64,000 bases of DNA, from NCBI RefSeq assembly GCF_900116805.1, contig NZ_FPBV01000017.1:1-64000 (forward strand), in the 5' to 3' direction. This document shows positions 52,375 to 60,225 of the stretch, one piece after another. How positions within the stretch are numbered: the stretch's first letter is position 1; each line of letters begins with the position of its first letter. Origin of the DNA: Paenalicyclobacillus macrosporangiidus. Lineage in GTDB: Bacteria > Bacillota > Bacilli > Alicyclobacillales > Alicyclobacillaceae. Both the position numbers and the translations under genes were made by a program. The notes under the pieces were generated by a model, which had not been told where the DNA came from, did no database searches, and saw only the letters and a list, made by a program, of their open reading frames with translations.

Positions 52375-53712
52375 GTGCATACACCGAATCGCGCCATCCG
52401 TACCGAGGCCATCCGCTGGCTGTGCACCATCGCCGCCGTCGTGCTGTTGGCCGCCGCCTGTGTCTGCAGCACGATGCTGCTGTACGGCGGAGGGTCATGG
52501 GCCACCGCCGCCGAGTTGGAGGCATCTCACCTGGCGGGCGTGGAGGTTCGGGAACTGGTGGGGACGACGGCCTATCTTCGCTCCGACACGCCCGATGCGC
52601 CGACGCTGTGGCAGGCGGCGGCACGCGTCCTGCACCTGCCGCTGGCCGACCCGGTGCAGATGCTCGGCGCCCAACTGCCGCAGCCGGCCCAGTCGAGGAG
52701 CCCGTCCCCCAATCAGGCCAGCCTGCTCGCGCCCATCGACGCGTGGGAGTCGGGGACGGACCACATCGTCCTCGGATGGATCCCGTACAACACCGCCAGC
52801 CGAACGATTCAGATGATGAAGGACAATCCCGATGTCAACGTCATCAGCCCAGGATGGTTGACCCTCACATCCGCCAAAGGCGACCTGCGCAACCGCGCGC
52901 AGAACACGGTCGTTCAATATGCCCACGACCACCACACATCCGTGTGGGCGATGTTTGACAACCAATTTGACGCCGCCCTGACACACGCCGTCCTGGCGGA
53001 CGACAGCGTCCGCCGGCGCGTAGTCCAACAGGTGGCCGCCGCCGTCCGCCAGGATGGCCTGGATGGCGTCAACGTCGATTTTGAGAATGTGCGCACGGAC
53101 GACCGGGATCGATTCACGCAGTTCATCCAGGAGCTGCACGCCGCGCTCACCCCAATGCACGCCGTCCTGTCCGTCGACGTCACCCCGGACATCGCGTTCC
53201 TGCGCGACGACGCCGCGTTCTTCCACGCAGGGCTCGCCGCGTCGTGCGACTACGTCGTTCTGATGGCCTACGACGAACACTGGGGTGGAGATCCGGATCC
53301 GGGCCCGGTTGCGGACGTGCCGTGGGTCACACAGGCGGTCGACGACCTCCTCGGCACCGGCGTGCCGGCAGGAAAGATCCTCCTCGGGCTGCCGTTTTAC
53401 ACCGAATTCTGGCACCGCCACCGCGACGGGACGGTCACGAGCACCCCGGTGGCGACGCCCAACATCCAGCCCGCCCTGCAACGGCAACACGCCAAGTCCA
53501 CCTGGGACGATGCGCTCGGCGTGGCGTATGCCCGCTACCCGGCCGACGACGGATACGTCGAAGTGTGGTATGAGACGGACGAGACGATGCAGCGAAAACT
53601 GGCGCTGGTCAGTGACCGGGGCTTGGCTGGCGTCGCCATCTGGTCGCTCGCCCTGTCGGACCAACAGACGGGGTCCGGCTTGGCCGAAGCCCTCCGGCAG
53701 GCGCTCTCTTAG
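52375..53712 (+). CDS. Exported glycoside hydrolase family 18-like protein
   Basis: A 445-residue protein with an N-terminal membrane segment or signal (about 14-40), a linker, and a GH18 TIM-barrel from about residue 130. The catalytic DxxxxDxE pattern is Asp230-Asp235-Glu237 in LDGVNVDFENV, followed by YVVLMAYDEHWGG. In Firmicutes such YaaH/YdhD-like enzymes act on spore or cell-wall glycans. LysM repeats are absent. AAGGAGGA lies five bases before the GTG at 52375. Confidence 0.88.
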   Translation: MHTPNRAIRTEAIRWLCTIAAVVLLAAACVCSTMLLYGGGSWATAAELEASHLAGVEVRELVGTTAYLRSDTPDAPTLWQAAARVLHLPLADPVQMLGAQLPQPAQSRSPSPNQASLLAPIDAWESGTDHIVLGWIPYNTASRTIQMMKDNPDVNVISPGWLTLTSAKGDLRNRAQNTVVQYAHDHHTSVWAMFDNQFDAALTHAVLADDSVRRRVVQQVAAAVRQDGLDGVNVDFENVRTDDRDRFTQFIQELHAALTPMHAVLSVDVTPDIAFLRDDAAFFHAGLAASCDYVVLMAYDEHWGGDPDPGPVADVPWVTQAVDDLLGTGVPAGKILLGLPFYTEFWHRHRDGTVTSTPVATPNIQPALQRQHAKSTWDDALGVAYARYPADDGYVEVWYETDETMQRKLALVSDRGLAGVAIWSLALSDQQTGSGLAEALRQALS

Positions 53713-53784
53713 CGGGGCAACGAGGAGGATTGGGTGGATCCCATGCGACGCCATCTCCTCACGGGACATCCACCGCCATCACCG

Positions 53785-53964
53785 TCACCGTGAACCGGAG
53801 GCATCCCCGCCGGAACGGACGCCTTCCCAATCCGCCACCGCCCCTTTCAGCCGTTCCAACTCGGCCTGCAACTGGTTCTGCCTGCGAAGCAGGGTGAACA
53901 CGTAGATCAGCGTGCCGCCCCATACCACGGCCGACACCGCCCACAGAAAACCGAGGTGTTGCAT
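53785..53964 (-). CDS. ccmD: CcmD-like small membrane protein
   Basis: A 59-residue protein directly after ccmC. It has one membrane helix (about residues 5-24, LGFLWAVSAVVWGGTLIYVFTLL), then a charged helix (RRQNQLQAELERLKG). This is the CcmD layout: CcmD keeps haem-loaded CcmE moving from CcmC and helps its release by CcmAB. The ATG at 53964 is four bases after the ccmC stop, with GGGGACGGTGA upstream. Identification rests on size, topology and place. Confidence 0.75.
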   Translation of the reverse strand: MQHLGFLWAVSAVVWGGTLIYVFTLLRRQNQLQAELERLKGAVADWEGVRSGGDASGSR

Positions 53965-53968
53965 CCGC

Positions 53969-54667
53969 TCACCGTCCCCTTTCTTCCCGCAACCGCAGGC
54001 CCCGCACGGCTTGCCCCAGCCGGAGGATCTCCAACTTCTGCCATGCGCCGCGCGCCCGCAGCCACAGGAGCAACAGATACAGCAAGAAAAAGCTCAGGAA
54101 TCCGAACATGAGCGTACCCGCCATGGAGGGGGGCATGTGGAACCCGCTGTCATCCACGACGGAAGGGTGGATGGACCGCCACCAGGTCACCGACATGTGG
54201 ATGATGGGCACATCAATGAAGGCGATGATGGCGTACGCAGCCGAAATCTTCGCCCGCCGCTCGAACCCGGTCAGGGTGGCGCGCAGCAGCAGGTACCCGG
54301 CATACAGGAACCAGAGGATGAGCGTCGTCGTCAGGCGCGGATCCCACGTCCACCAGGTGTTCCAAATGGGGCGTGCCCACAACGACCCGGTGACCAGGGT
54401 GATGGTGGTGTACACCAACCCAATCTCGGCCGAGCAGGCCGACACCACATCCCACCGTTCCCCTCCACGCAACAACAGCCCCAGCGCGGCCACGAACGTG
54501 ACAAAAAACGCACACAACGCCGTCCACGCGCTGGCGACGTGAAAATACATGATCCGCACCAGGTCCCCCATCTGTTGTTCAGGGGGCGACCAGATGAGCG
54601 CGAGGTACAGGAATGCAAATCCGAGCGCGCCCGCCACCCCCGCGAGCCACCAAGACCATCGGTTCAT
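53969..54667 (-). CDS. ccmC: Haem handling protein CcmC
   Basis: A 232-residue membrane protein with six hydrophobic segments and the tryptophan-rich external WWTWDPRLT motif flanked by conserved His (RIMYFHVASAW, and one in IIHMSVTWWRS). CcmC loads haem onto CcmE in System I. It begins one base after the ccmB stop. A C-terminal basic tail (LRLREERGR) faces the cytosol. Confidence 0.95.
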   Translation of the reverse strand: MNRWSWWLAGVAGALGFAFLYLALIWSPPEQQMGDLVRIMYFHVASAWTALCAFFVTFVAALGLLLRGGERWDVVSACSAEIGLVYTTITLVTGSLWARPIWNTWWTWDPRLTTTLILWFLYAGYLLLRATLTGFERRAKISAAYAIIAFIDVPIIHMSVTWWRSIHPSVVDDSGFHMPPSMAGTLMFGFLSFFLLYLLLLWLRARGAWQKLEILRLGQAVRGLRLREERGR

Positions 54668-54668
54668 G

Positions 54669-55343
54669 TCAGCCCTCCATCACCCATTCATAGACCAGCC
54701 ACGGTACCACCAACATCGCCGCGATGTACCCCAACACGTCTGCGACCCACACCCGCGGGTGCCCGAGGGTGGGTTCCAGGGCGTAGGCGGTGAGCCGCAC
54801 CACGCCGATGAACAGCGGGATCGCCAACGGAAACAACAACAGCGGCGTCAGCACGTCGCGCAGGCGCGTATGGGCCGTCAGGGCTGCGACGAAGGTGGCT
54901 ACCCCGCCCAGTCCCAGGGCACCCGCCCCCAGGGCGAACGCGAACAGACCGGGCTGCGCCGGTGGGGGCGGGTTGAGCAGCAGAAACCAGGCCGCCGCCA
55001 TCACCAACCCGCTCGCAGCGATGAACAGGCTGACGCTCACCCAACGGGCGTAAAAGATCATGCTGCGATCCACCGGGGCCAGCAGGACCCCCTCGCCGCC
55101 GCCCCACTCCTGATCTTTGAAATCATGCCGGTGGACCCCGACGGTGGCGGCGTAGAAGATGTCGAGCCACAACACGCCGGAGACCCACTCCGCCGGGAGG
55201 TGCTCGGCGGCGTCGAGCGCGATGCCGGTGACAAACACCAGCAGCACCCCGAAGCTGGCACTCGCGGCGAAAAACTGAGGCCGGCGCGCCTCGATGCGCA
55301 CATCCCGCCACAACAGGTGCAAAAACGCCCGCCAACCGGTCAC
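54669..55343 (-). CDS. ccmB: Haem exporter permease subunit CcmB
   Basis: A 224-residue protein with about six membrane segments. Its N-terminal amphipathic part (LLWRDVRIEARRPQ), a central region with LLAPVDRSMIFYARW and FPLAIPLFIG match CcmB. With CcmA it uses ATP to release holo-CcmE from CcmCD. Starts at GTG 55343, overlapping the ccmA stop by four bases. Confidence 0.92.
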   Translation of the reverse strand: MTGWRAFLHLLWRDVRIEARRPQFFAASASFGVLLVFVTGIALDAAEHLPAEWVSGVLWLDIFYAATVGVHRHDFKDQEWGGGEGVLLAPVDRSMIFYARWVSVSLFIAASGLVMAAAWFLLLNPPPPAQPGLFAFALGAGALGLGGVATFVAALTAHTRLRDVLTPLLLFPLAIPLFIGVVRLTAYALEPTLGHPRVWVADVLGYIAAMLVVPWLVYEWVMEG

Positions 55344-55966
55344 GCGACCACCACCAGCCGGCCCCACCTCAAGGTTAGGCGGACATCCGGCCGCCACTCG
55401 GACGCGGTGTCATGCATCACCGCGAACACAGCCGTCCCCCGGCTCACGGTCTCATCCAACCAACCTGCGACGGATCGGCGGCCTTCCAGGTCCAACCCGT
55501 CCAGCGGCTCGTCCAACAAAAGCACCGCCGGTTCGTGGATCAGCGCCCGCGCCACCGCCAGGCGCTGGCGCATGCCCTTGGAGTAGTGACGGACGAGCGT
55601 CCTCCCGGCGTCTTCCAGGCCGGCGCGTTCCAGCCACCGCCGCGCCGCCTGGCGAGCGTCCCGGACTCCGTACAGACCCGCAAAGAGACGTAGATTCTCC
55701 TCGCCGGTCAGATCGCCGTACACCATCGGCTGCTGCAAGACCACCCCGATGTGCCGGCGCCCGCGGGGATCGAGCGGCGCACCGTTCCACAGGACGCGCC
55801 CGCGGGTGGGGCGGGACAGCCCCGCCATGATGCGCAACAGAGTGGTCTTCCCGCTGCCGTTGGGCGCGGACAGCAGATACCGGCAACCGGGCGCTAGCGT
55901 AAAATCGATCTCCTCGAGCACGGGGCGCAGGTCGAACGCTTTGGACACCCCTTCCAAGGCCAGCAC
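55340..55966 (-). CDS. ccmA: Haem exporter ATPase CcmA
   Basis: A 208-residue ABC ATPase. Walker A is APNGSGKTTLL, the Q-loop is VVLQQPMVY, the signature is YSKGMRQRLAVARAL and Walker B is VLLLDEPLDGLD. The switch His lies in VMHDTAS. It energises release of haem-loaded CcmE. GGGAGGG is upstream of the GTG at 55966. Confidence 0.93.
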   Translation of the reverse strand: MLALEGVSKAFDLRPVLEEIDFTLAPGCRYLLSAPNGSGKTTLLRIMAGLSRPTRGRVLWNGAPLDPRGRRHIGVVLQQPMVYGDLTGEENLRLFAGLYGVRDARQAARRWLERAGLEDAGRTLVRHYSKGMRQRLAVARALIHEPAVLLLDEPLDGLDLEGRRSVAGWLDETVSRGTAVFAVMHDTASEWRPDVRLTLRWGRLVVVA

Positions 55967-55967
55967 G

Positions 55968-56846
55968 CTATTCCCTCCCGCCCGGAGCCTGCGCGCGCAG
56001 CGCCAAAATCCGCCGCTTCAGCGCCGCCCGCCGCCTTTCATAGGACGCCGCGTCCACGTCCCCGTTCTCGTAGGCGCGCTCCAGTTGAATCCAGGCCGCC
56101 CACGCCGCCTCCTCGTCCTGGGGTCGGGAGGACGGGCCGCCGCGCGTGCTTCTTCGAATGCTGACGAGGCCCACCGCCATGACGAAGGCGGCCACGGCGA
56201 GATTGCCCACCGCCTCCATGGCGTTGGCCCGTTGGCTGTGATCCAATCCGATGACCGGCAGGCCCCCTGTATCCAATCCGGTCGTCGGCGCCGGCATCAC
56301 CTGCACCTGCAGAGGCCAGTCCGCGTCCTCCGGCACCCCCAGACGCGTGAAGACGCGAAAGGTCGTACCGGAGATGTCGACGGTGCGCGTCCCTGTCAAC
56401 ACGTCCTCGGCGGAGAGGGACACCTCCCCCTCCGGGACGTAGACCAAGGCCTGATCGACCGCATAGTCGGCGTGCCAGCGGATCGATTCGGCCATGCCGG
56501 GCATCGGCAGCCGGTACGTCACCGTCACCTGAAATGACCCATTGGATGGCGCAGTCCCCGTCACGCCGACGGCCGAGCCCTCCACCTGGGCACGGAGCCC
56601 GGCGGGCGCCTGGACGGACACGTCCGACGACTGTTCCGGCAGCGTGAAGCGCGCGTTCACCGAGCGCCCGTCCGTCCGCAGGTCGAGCGCCTCCATCACC
56701 CGGACGGTGTGTTCCACCGGTGCCGGGATCAAGAAGAGTTGCATCTGGGCCACCCGCAACGATTCGGCTGCGGCGGCTTCCGTTGACAGCATCAGCACAC
56801 TGAACGCGCCCACCAGGGCAGCACCCCAACCACGCCATGGACCCAT
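55968..56846 (-). CDS. Unrecognised membrane protein in the ccm cluster
   Basis: A 292-residue protein with a signal peptide or helix (about 8-30), an external beta-rich domain (35-210), one membrane helix (about 212-232, VGNLAVAAFVMAVGLVSI) and a cytosolic helical tail. The tail (LERAYENGDVDAASYERRRAALK) resembles the C-terminal tail of CcmF (ELEYDWKMGKLDGDDYHRQKRAL). The external part has no Cys pair. It could support haem or apocytochrome handling, taking the place of missing CcmI or CcmG. I assign no name. The ATG at 56846 and a GTG at 56861 overlapping the ccmF stop are both possible starts. Confidence 0.85.
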   Translation of the reverse strand: MGPWRGWGAALVGAFSVLMLSTEAAAAESLRVAQMQLFLIPAPVEHTVRVMEALDLRTDGRSVNARFTLPEQSSDVSVQAPAGLRAQVEGSAVGVTGTAPSNGSFQVTVTYRLPMPGMAESIRWHADYAVDQALVYVPEGEVSLSAEDVLTGTRTVDISGTTFRVFTRLGVPEDADWPLQVQVMPAPTTGLDTGGLPVIGLDHSQRANAMEAVGNLAVAAFVMAVGLVSIRRSTRGGPSSRPQDEEAAWAAWIQLERAYENGDVDAASYERRRAALKRRILALRAQAPGGRE

Positions 56847-56857
56847 CGGCACTCGCC

Positions 56858-59053
56858 TCACCCTTCGCCCACGCGCGCGCCACGCACCGCCTCTTGCAAT
56901 TCCCGCTCAAGCCGCGCGCGCAATTGCGCTTCCACCGCTTCCTCCCGCCGGGCGGCCGTCCAGAGTGCCCGCTTCTGTCGGTGGTAGTCGTCCCCGTCCA
57001 ATTTTCCCATCTTCCAATCATACTCCAGTTCGGCCATCTGCTGATACAACCCTTCCAGAGCGGAGGGGACCCCGGTGACAGACCAGGCCTGGCGCCGGGC
57101 CCGCTCCGGCCACAGGCTCACCAGCGTCCCGAGGATCAACCCGTATCCGCCGAACCAGATCCACTGCACCAACGGGTTGACGTGCAGGTCGAAGATGGCG
57201 ATATCCCCTTGGCTGGGCGAGGTCCCGAGCAATACGGCGTACAGGTCCTGCATCGGGCGCGAGTACAGCGCGACGTTGGTGGTCGGCTGTTGCCCGTCGC
57301 TGTAGAACGTCGCGGACGGCCGCAGAACGCCCAGGGTGCGCCCGCCGGAGCTGACCACCAAATTGGCGTACATGTCGCGCGACACCGTGCCCGGGGTCAC
57401 CCCCATACCGGTGAAGGTCAGGTGGAAGGCCCCGATGTCGGCCGACTCACCCGGTCGCAACTGCACCTGCGCATCCAGGTGGCAGGTGCCGGACGCCGCG
57501 ATGCCGACGGCCATCACCGCCACCGAGGCGTGCACCAGGTATCCGCCGTACCGGCGGCGCTGGTTCGACACCAGACGCACCAGGCAAGTCCACGCACCGT
57601 CCCCGGTCATCTGCATGCGGGCGCGGACGCCCTGGACGAACTCAAACGCGACCGTCCACAGGTTGAACAGCGCTGCCGCCACCGCCAACGTGCCGAGCAG
57701 GCTCCAGCGGTGATACACCGCTTCCAGCGCGGCGGCGGTCGCCGTTCCGCCCAAGGCCGCCACCGCGAGAGGCACCGCGACGGCGCGGACGACGCCCTGC
57801 ACGCTGGCCCGGCGCCAGGCCACCAGCGGACCGACGCCCATGAGGAACAGCACGCACACCGCCAGGGGCATGTTGACCGTGTTGTAAAACGGCGCATCCA
57901 CCATCATCCGGCGCCCGCCCAATGCTTCCGACACCACGGGGAACAGGGTCCCCCACAACACGGCGAACGCGCTGCCGAGGAACAGCACGTTGTTGAGCAG
58001 GAAGGCGGATTCCTTTGAGACGACCGCTTCCATCCGGCCGTTCGCCCGCAGCGCGGGCCAGCGCCAGACGATGAGGGCCGCCGCGACCGCAGCCGCCACG
58101 CCGAGGAACGACAGGAACCAGACGCCGAGGGGAGCGTTGGCGAAGGCGTGGATGCTCCACAGGACGCCGCTGCGCGTGAGGAACGTACCGAACAGCGTCA
58201 GCAGGAAGGTCAACGACACGAGCACCACGTTCCAGGCCTTGAGCAGCCCGCGTTTCTCCTGGACGATGGCCGAGTGCAGAAAAGCCGTCGCCGTCAGCCA
58301 GGGCAACAGCGACGCGTTTTCCACCGGGTCCCACGCCCAATAGCCGCCCCAGCCGAGTTCTTCGTACGACCAGTGCGCGCCGTAGACGATCCCGATGCTG
58401 AGAAACAACCACGACACCAAGGTCCACCGGCGCGTGACCTTCAACCACACGGCATCCGTGCGGCCGAGCCACAGCCCGGCGACCGCGTATGCGAACGGGA
58501 TGGCGAAGCCGATGTACCCCAGATAGAGATTCACCGGATGGACCGTCATCCCCGGATTCTGCAGCAGCGGATTCAGCCCGCTCGGAGGCATCGGGTGATC
58601 CAGACGGACAAACGGATTCGCCTTCAGATTGAGCAGCAGCGCGTAAAACAACGTGATGCAGGACAGCACGAAGGACACAATCGGCAGCATGCGCTCGCTG
58701 TCCTCGTGCCGCGCCCCGACCACCACCGCCCCGTACAGGGTGAGCACCAGCGACCAGAACAGGAGTGAACCCGCGTTGCCTCCCCAAAACGCGGCGATGC
58801 GGTACACCAGCGGCAATCCCGGGCCGGTGTAGGACGCCACATACGGATAGGTGTAGTCGCCCGTTACCAGCAGGCGGATCAGCGCCGCCGACGCGGTGGC
58901 GGCACAGAGAAATACCCATCCCTGCGCCAGGCGGCTGGCCGTCCGCCAACGCCGGCTGCCCGTGCACGCGGCCAAGGTATGGATGGCCAACGCGGCCAGG
59001 ACGGAAACCAGCAGCAAACGGATGGCGGCTTGTCCGATGAGCCCTGTCAACAC
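56858..59053 (-). CDS. ccmF: Cytochrome c haem lyase subunit CcmF
   Basis: A 731-residue membrane protein with about fifteen hydrophobic segments. The WWD-type haem domain WGGYWAWDPVENASL and conserved His (PVNLYLGYIGF region, YGAHWSYEEL) identify CcmF, which takes haem from CcmE and attaches it to apocytochrome c. CcmF is usually near 650 residues; the extra 80 form a cytosolic tail with a short helical module repeated in the neighbouring unknown protein. GGGGAGG lies seven bases before the GTG at 59053. Confidence 0.96.
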   Translation of the reverse strand: MLTGLIGQAAIRLLLVSVLAALAIHTLAACTGSRRWRTASRLAQGWVFLCAATASAALIRLLVTGDYTYPYVASYTGPGLPLVYRIAAFWGGNAGSLLFWSLVLTLYGAVVVGARHEDSERMLPIVSFVLSCITLFYALLLNLKANPFVRLDHPMPPSGLNPLLQNPGMTVHPVNLYLGYIGFAIPFAYAVAGLWLGRTDAVWLKVTRRWTLVSWLFLSIGIVYGAHWSYEELGWGGYWAWDPVENASLLPWLTATAFLHSAIVQEKRGLLKAWNVVLVSLTFLLTLFGTFLTRSGVLWSIHAFANAPLGVWFLSFLGVAAAVAAALIVWRWPALRANGRMEAVVSKESAFLLNNVLFLGSAFAVLWGTLFPVVSEALGGRRMMVDAPFYNTVNMPLAVCVLFLMGVGPLVAWRRASVQGVVRAVAVPLAVAALGGTATAAALEAVYHRWSLLGTLAVAAALFNLWTVAFEFVQGVRARMQMTGDGAWTCLVRLVSNQRRRYGGYLVHASVAVMAVGIAASGTCHLDAQVQLRPGESADIGAFHLTFTGMGVTPGTVSRDMYANLVVSSGGRTLGVLRPSATFYSDGQQPTTNVALYSRPMQDLYAVLLGTSPSQGDIAIFDLHVNPLVQWIWFGGYGLILGTLVSLWPERARRQAWSVTGVPSALEGLYQQMAELEYDWKMGKLDGDDYHRQKRALWTAARREEAVEAQLRARLERELQEAVRGARVGEG

Positions 59054-59075
59054 GGCGCAACCTCCCCGCCACCCG

Positions 59076-59504
59076 TCACGCGGACGGTGCGGCTGTGTAC
59101 GTCTGCTCCTTGGCCTGATACTTGGAAGGGCACTTGATGAGCAGCTTGCTGGCCTCGAACTGCCCGCTTGCGTTCAGCTTTCCGGTCACCACCACCGGCC
59201 AATCGTTGCTGAAATCGTCCGGGCGGTCGCCGTGGAACACCACCGGCAGCGGTTTCGACTGCGCGTCGTCGCGCATCTCGAACTGAAGCAACCGCTTGCT
59301 TGGGTCCCACTGGACGGTGGACCCGACGATGTTGCCGCTGACGGTGGCCTCCTTTCCGATGGCCTGGGCGCCTTGACCGTACAGCTCGCCGACGGTCAGA
59401 TAATAGGTCGCCGCCTTTGTGACCGCCGTCTGAATCAACAAGCCGATCACCGCGGCGACGACGACCAACACCGCAATCAACTTCACGCGGGTGGATACGC
59501 TCAC
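59076..59504 (-). CDS. ccmE: Haem chaperone CcmE, CxxxY variant
   Basis: A 142-residue anchored protein. One N-terminal helix (residues 6-27) precedes an OB-fold beta barrel (GKEATVSGNIVG, VVFHGDRPDDF, VVVTGKL). Classical CcmE binds haem covalently through His in HxxxY. Here the same place has Cys125-Pro-Ser-Lys-Tyr129, the CxxxY type known from archaea and some sulfate reducers. The GTG at 59504 is eight bases after GAGGGGAAG. Confidence 0.93.
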   Translation of the reverse strand: MSVSTRVKLIAVLVVVAAVIGLLIQTAVTKAATYYLTVGELYGQGAQAIGKEATVSGNIVGSTVQWDPSKRLLQFEMRDDAQSKPLPVVFHGDRPDDFSNDWPVVVTGKLNASGQFEASKLLIKCPSKYQAKEQTYTAAPSA

Positions 59505-59536
59505 GTCCCCGACTTCCCCTCGCGAAAAGTCCAAGA

Positions 59537-60094
59537 TTACAGAAATCCTCGCAGCCGCCGCGCCACGCGGGATGCCGCCGCATCCGCCGCATCCGGCGGC
59601 GCGGCCTCATGGACGACGGGCACCGTGTCCGGGCCCGGGCGGGCGTCCCGCGCCGAATCGCTCCCCTCACCGGGCCTGTCCCGTGTCGGCGCGGTGCGGC
59701 GCGCGACGGTCCAGCCCATCGCCCCGAGCAATACGGCCAATCCCGCGACGGGTGCCGTCCACGCGAGGGCCCCCCAGCCGCTGAAGCGCGGCGCCGCGTA
59801 TACGTCCGGTCCGTACTCCGCCTCCATCTGCGCCACGATCTCGCGCGGCGAACGCCCGGCCAAGAGCCCCTGCTGGATCTCGTAGCGCATGTGCTGTGCC
59901 ACCGCGTCGGTCGAGGCCGCGGCGGTGATGGTGTCCTGTTCCCCCGGTACGCGCAGTTGCGACGCGACGGCGAGCACCTGCTGCTGGAGGCTCTGCGGCG
60001 CCCTCGCCCGCATCCATGCGCCGGCGGCCAGTGCCGCAAGCCAGCCCGCGCACAGAACGCCCAGCGCCGCAGCGAGACGCCCTCGGTGGTTCAA
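59537..60094 (-). CDS. ccmH: CcmH/CycL-like protein lacking the CxxC motif
   Basis: A 185-residue protein with an N-terminal membrane helix (about 7-26), a helical external domain and a second helix (about 105-125, GWGALAWTAPVAGLAVLLGAMG). The domain aligns with CcmH: its LRCPVCQ block is replaced by LRVPGEQ, and the following MRYEIQQGLLAGRSPREIVAQMEAEYG keeps the family pattern. So both redox Cys are gone, and the disulfide step must be done by something else or is unnecessary. The TTG at 60094 is six bases after GGGAGGG. First gene of the cluster. Confidence 0.85.
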   Translation of the reverse strand: MNHRGRLAAALGVLCAGWLAALAAGAWMRARAPQSLQQQVLAVASQLRVPGEQDTITAAASTDAVAQHMRYEIQQGLLAGRSPREIVAQMEAEYGPDVYAAPRFSGWGALAWTAPVAGLAVLLGAMGWTVARRTAPTRDRPGEGSDSARDARPGPDTVPVVHEAAPPDAADAAASRVARRLRGFL

Positions 60095-60148
60095 GGCGGA
60101 CCCTCCCGGAACGGCATCGGTAAAATTCAAACATTTACTCCTGGGACC

Positions 60149-60154
60149 AGTATA
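60149..60154 (-). promoter_or_regulatory. Possible -10 box of the ccm operon
   Basis: TATACT is present on the minus strand at 60154-60149, with a weak TGGAGT-like -35 about 17 bases upstream. It lies 55 bases before ccmH. Confidence 0.35.
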
Positions 60155-60225
60155 CAACACACGCCCTCATGCACTCCACCGAACCAGGCCCCCGGCGGTG
60201 TGACAGATTCCCGACAGACGCCACA

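Noticed and set aside
53713-53784. Short frame after GAGGAGG near 53742
   Set aside because: Only about 16 codons, Pro-rich, and it runs into the convergent ccmD; there is no support beyond the ribosome site.
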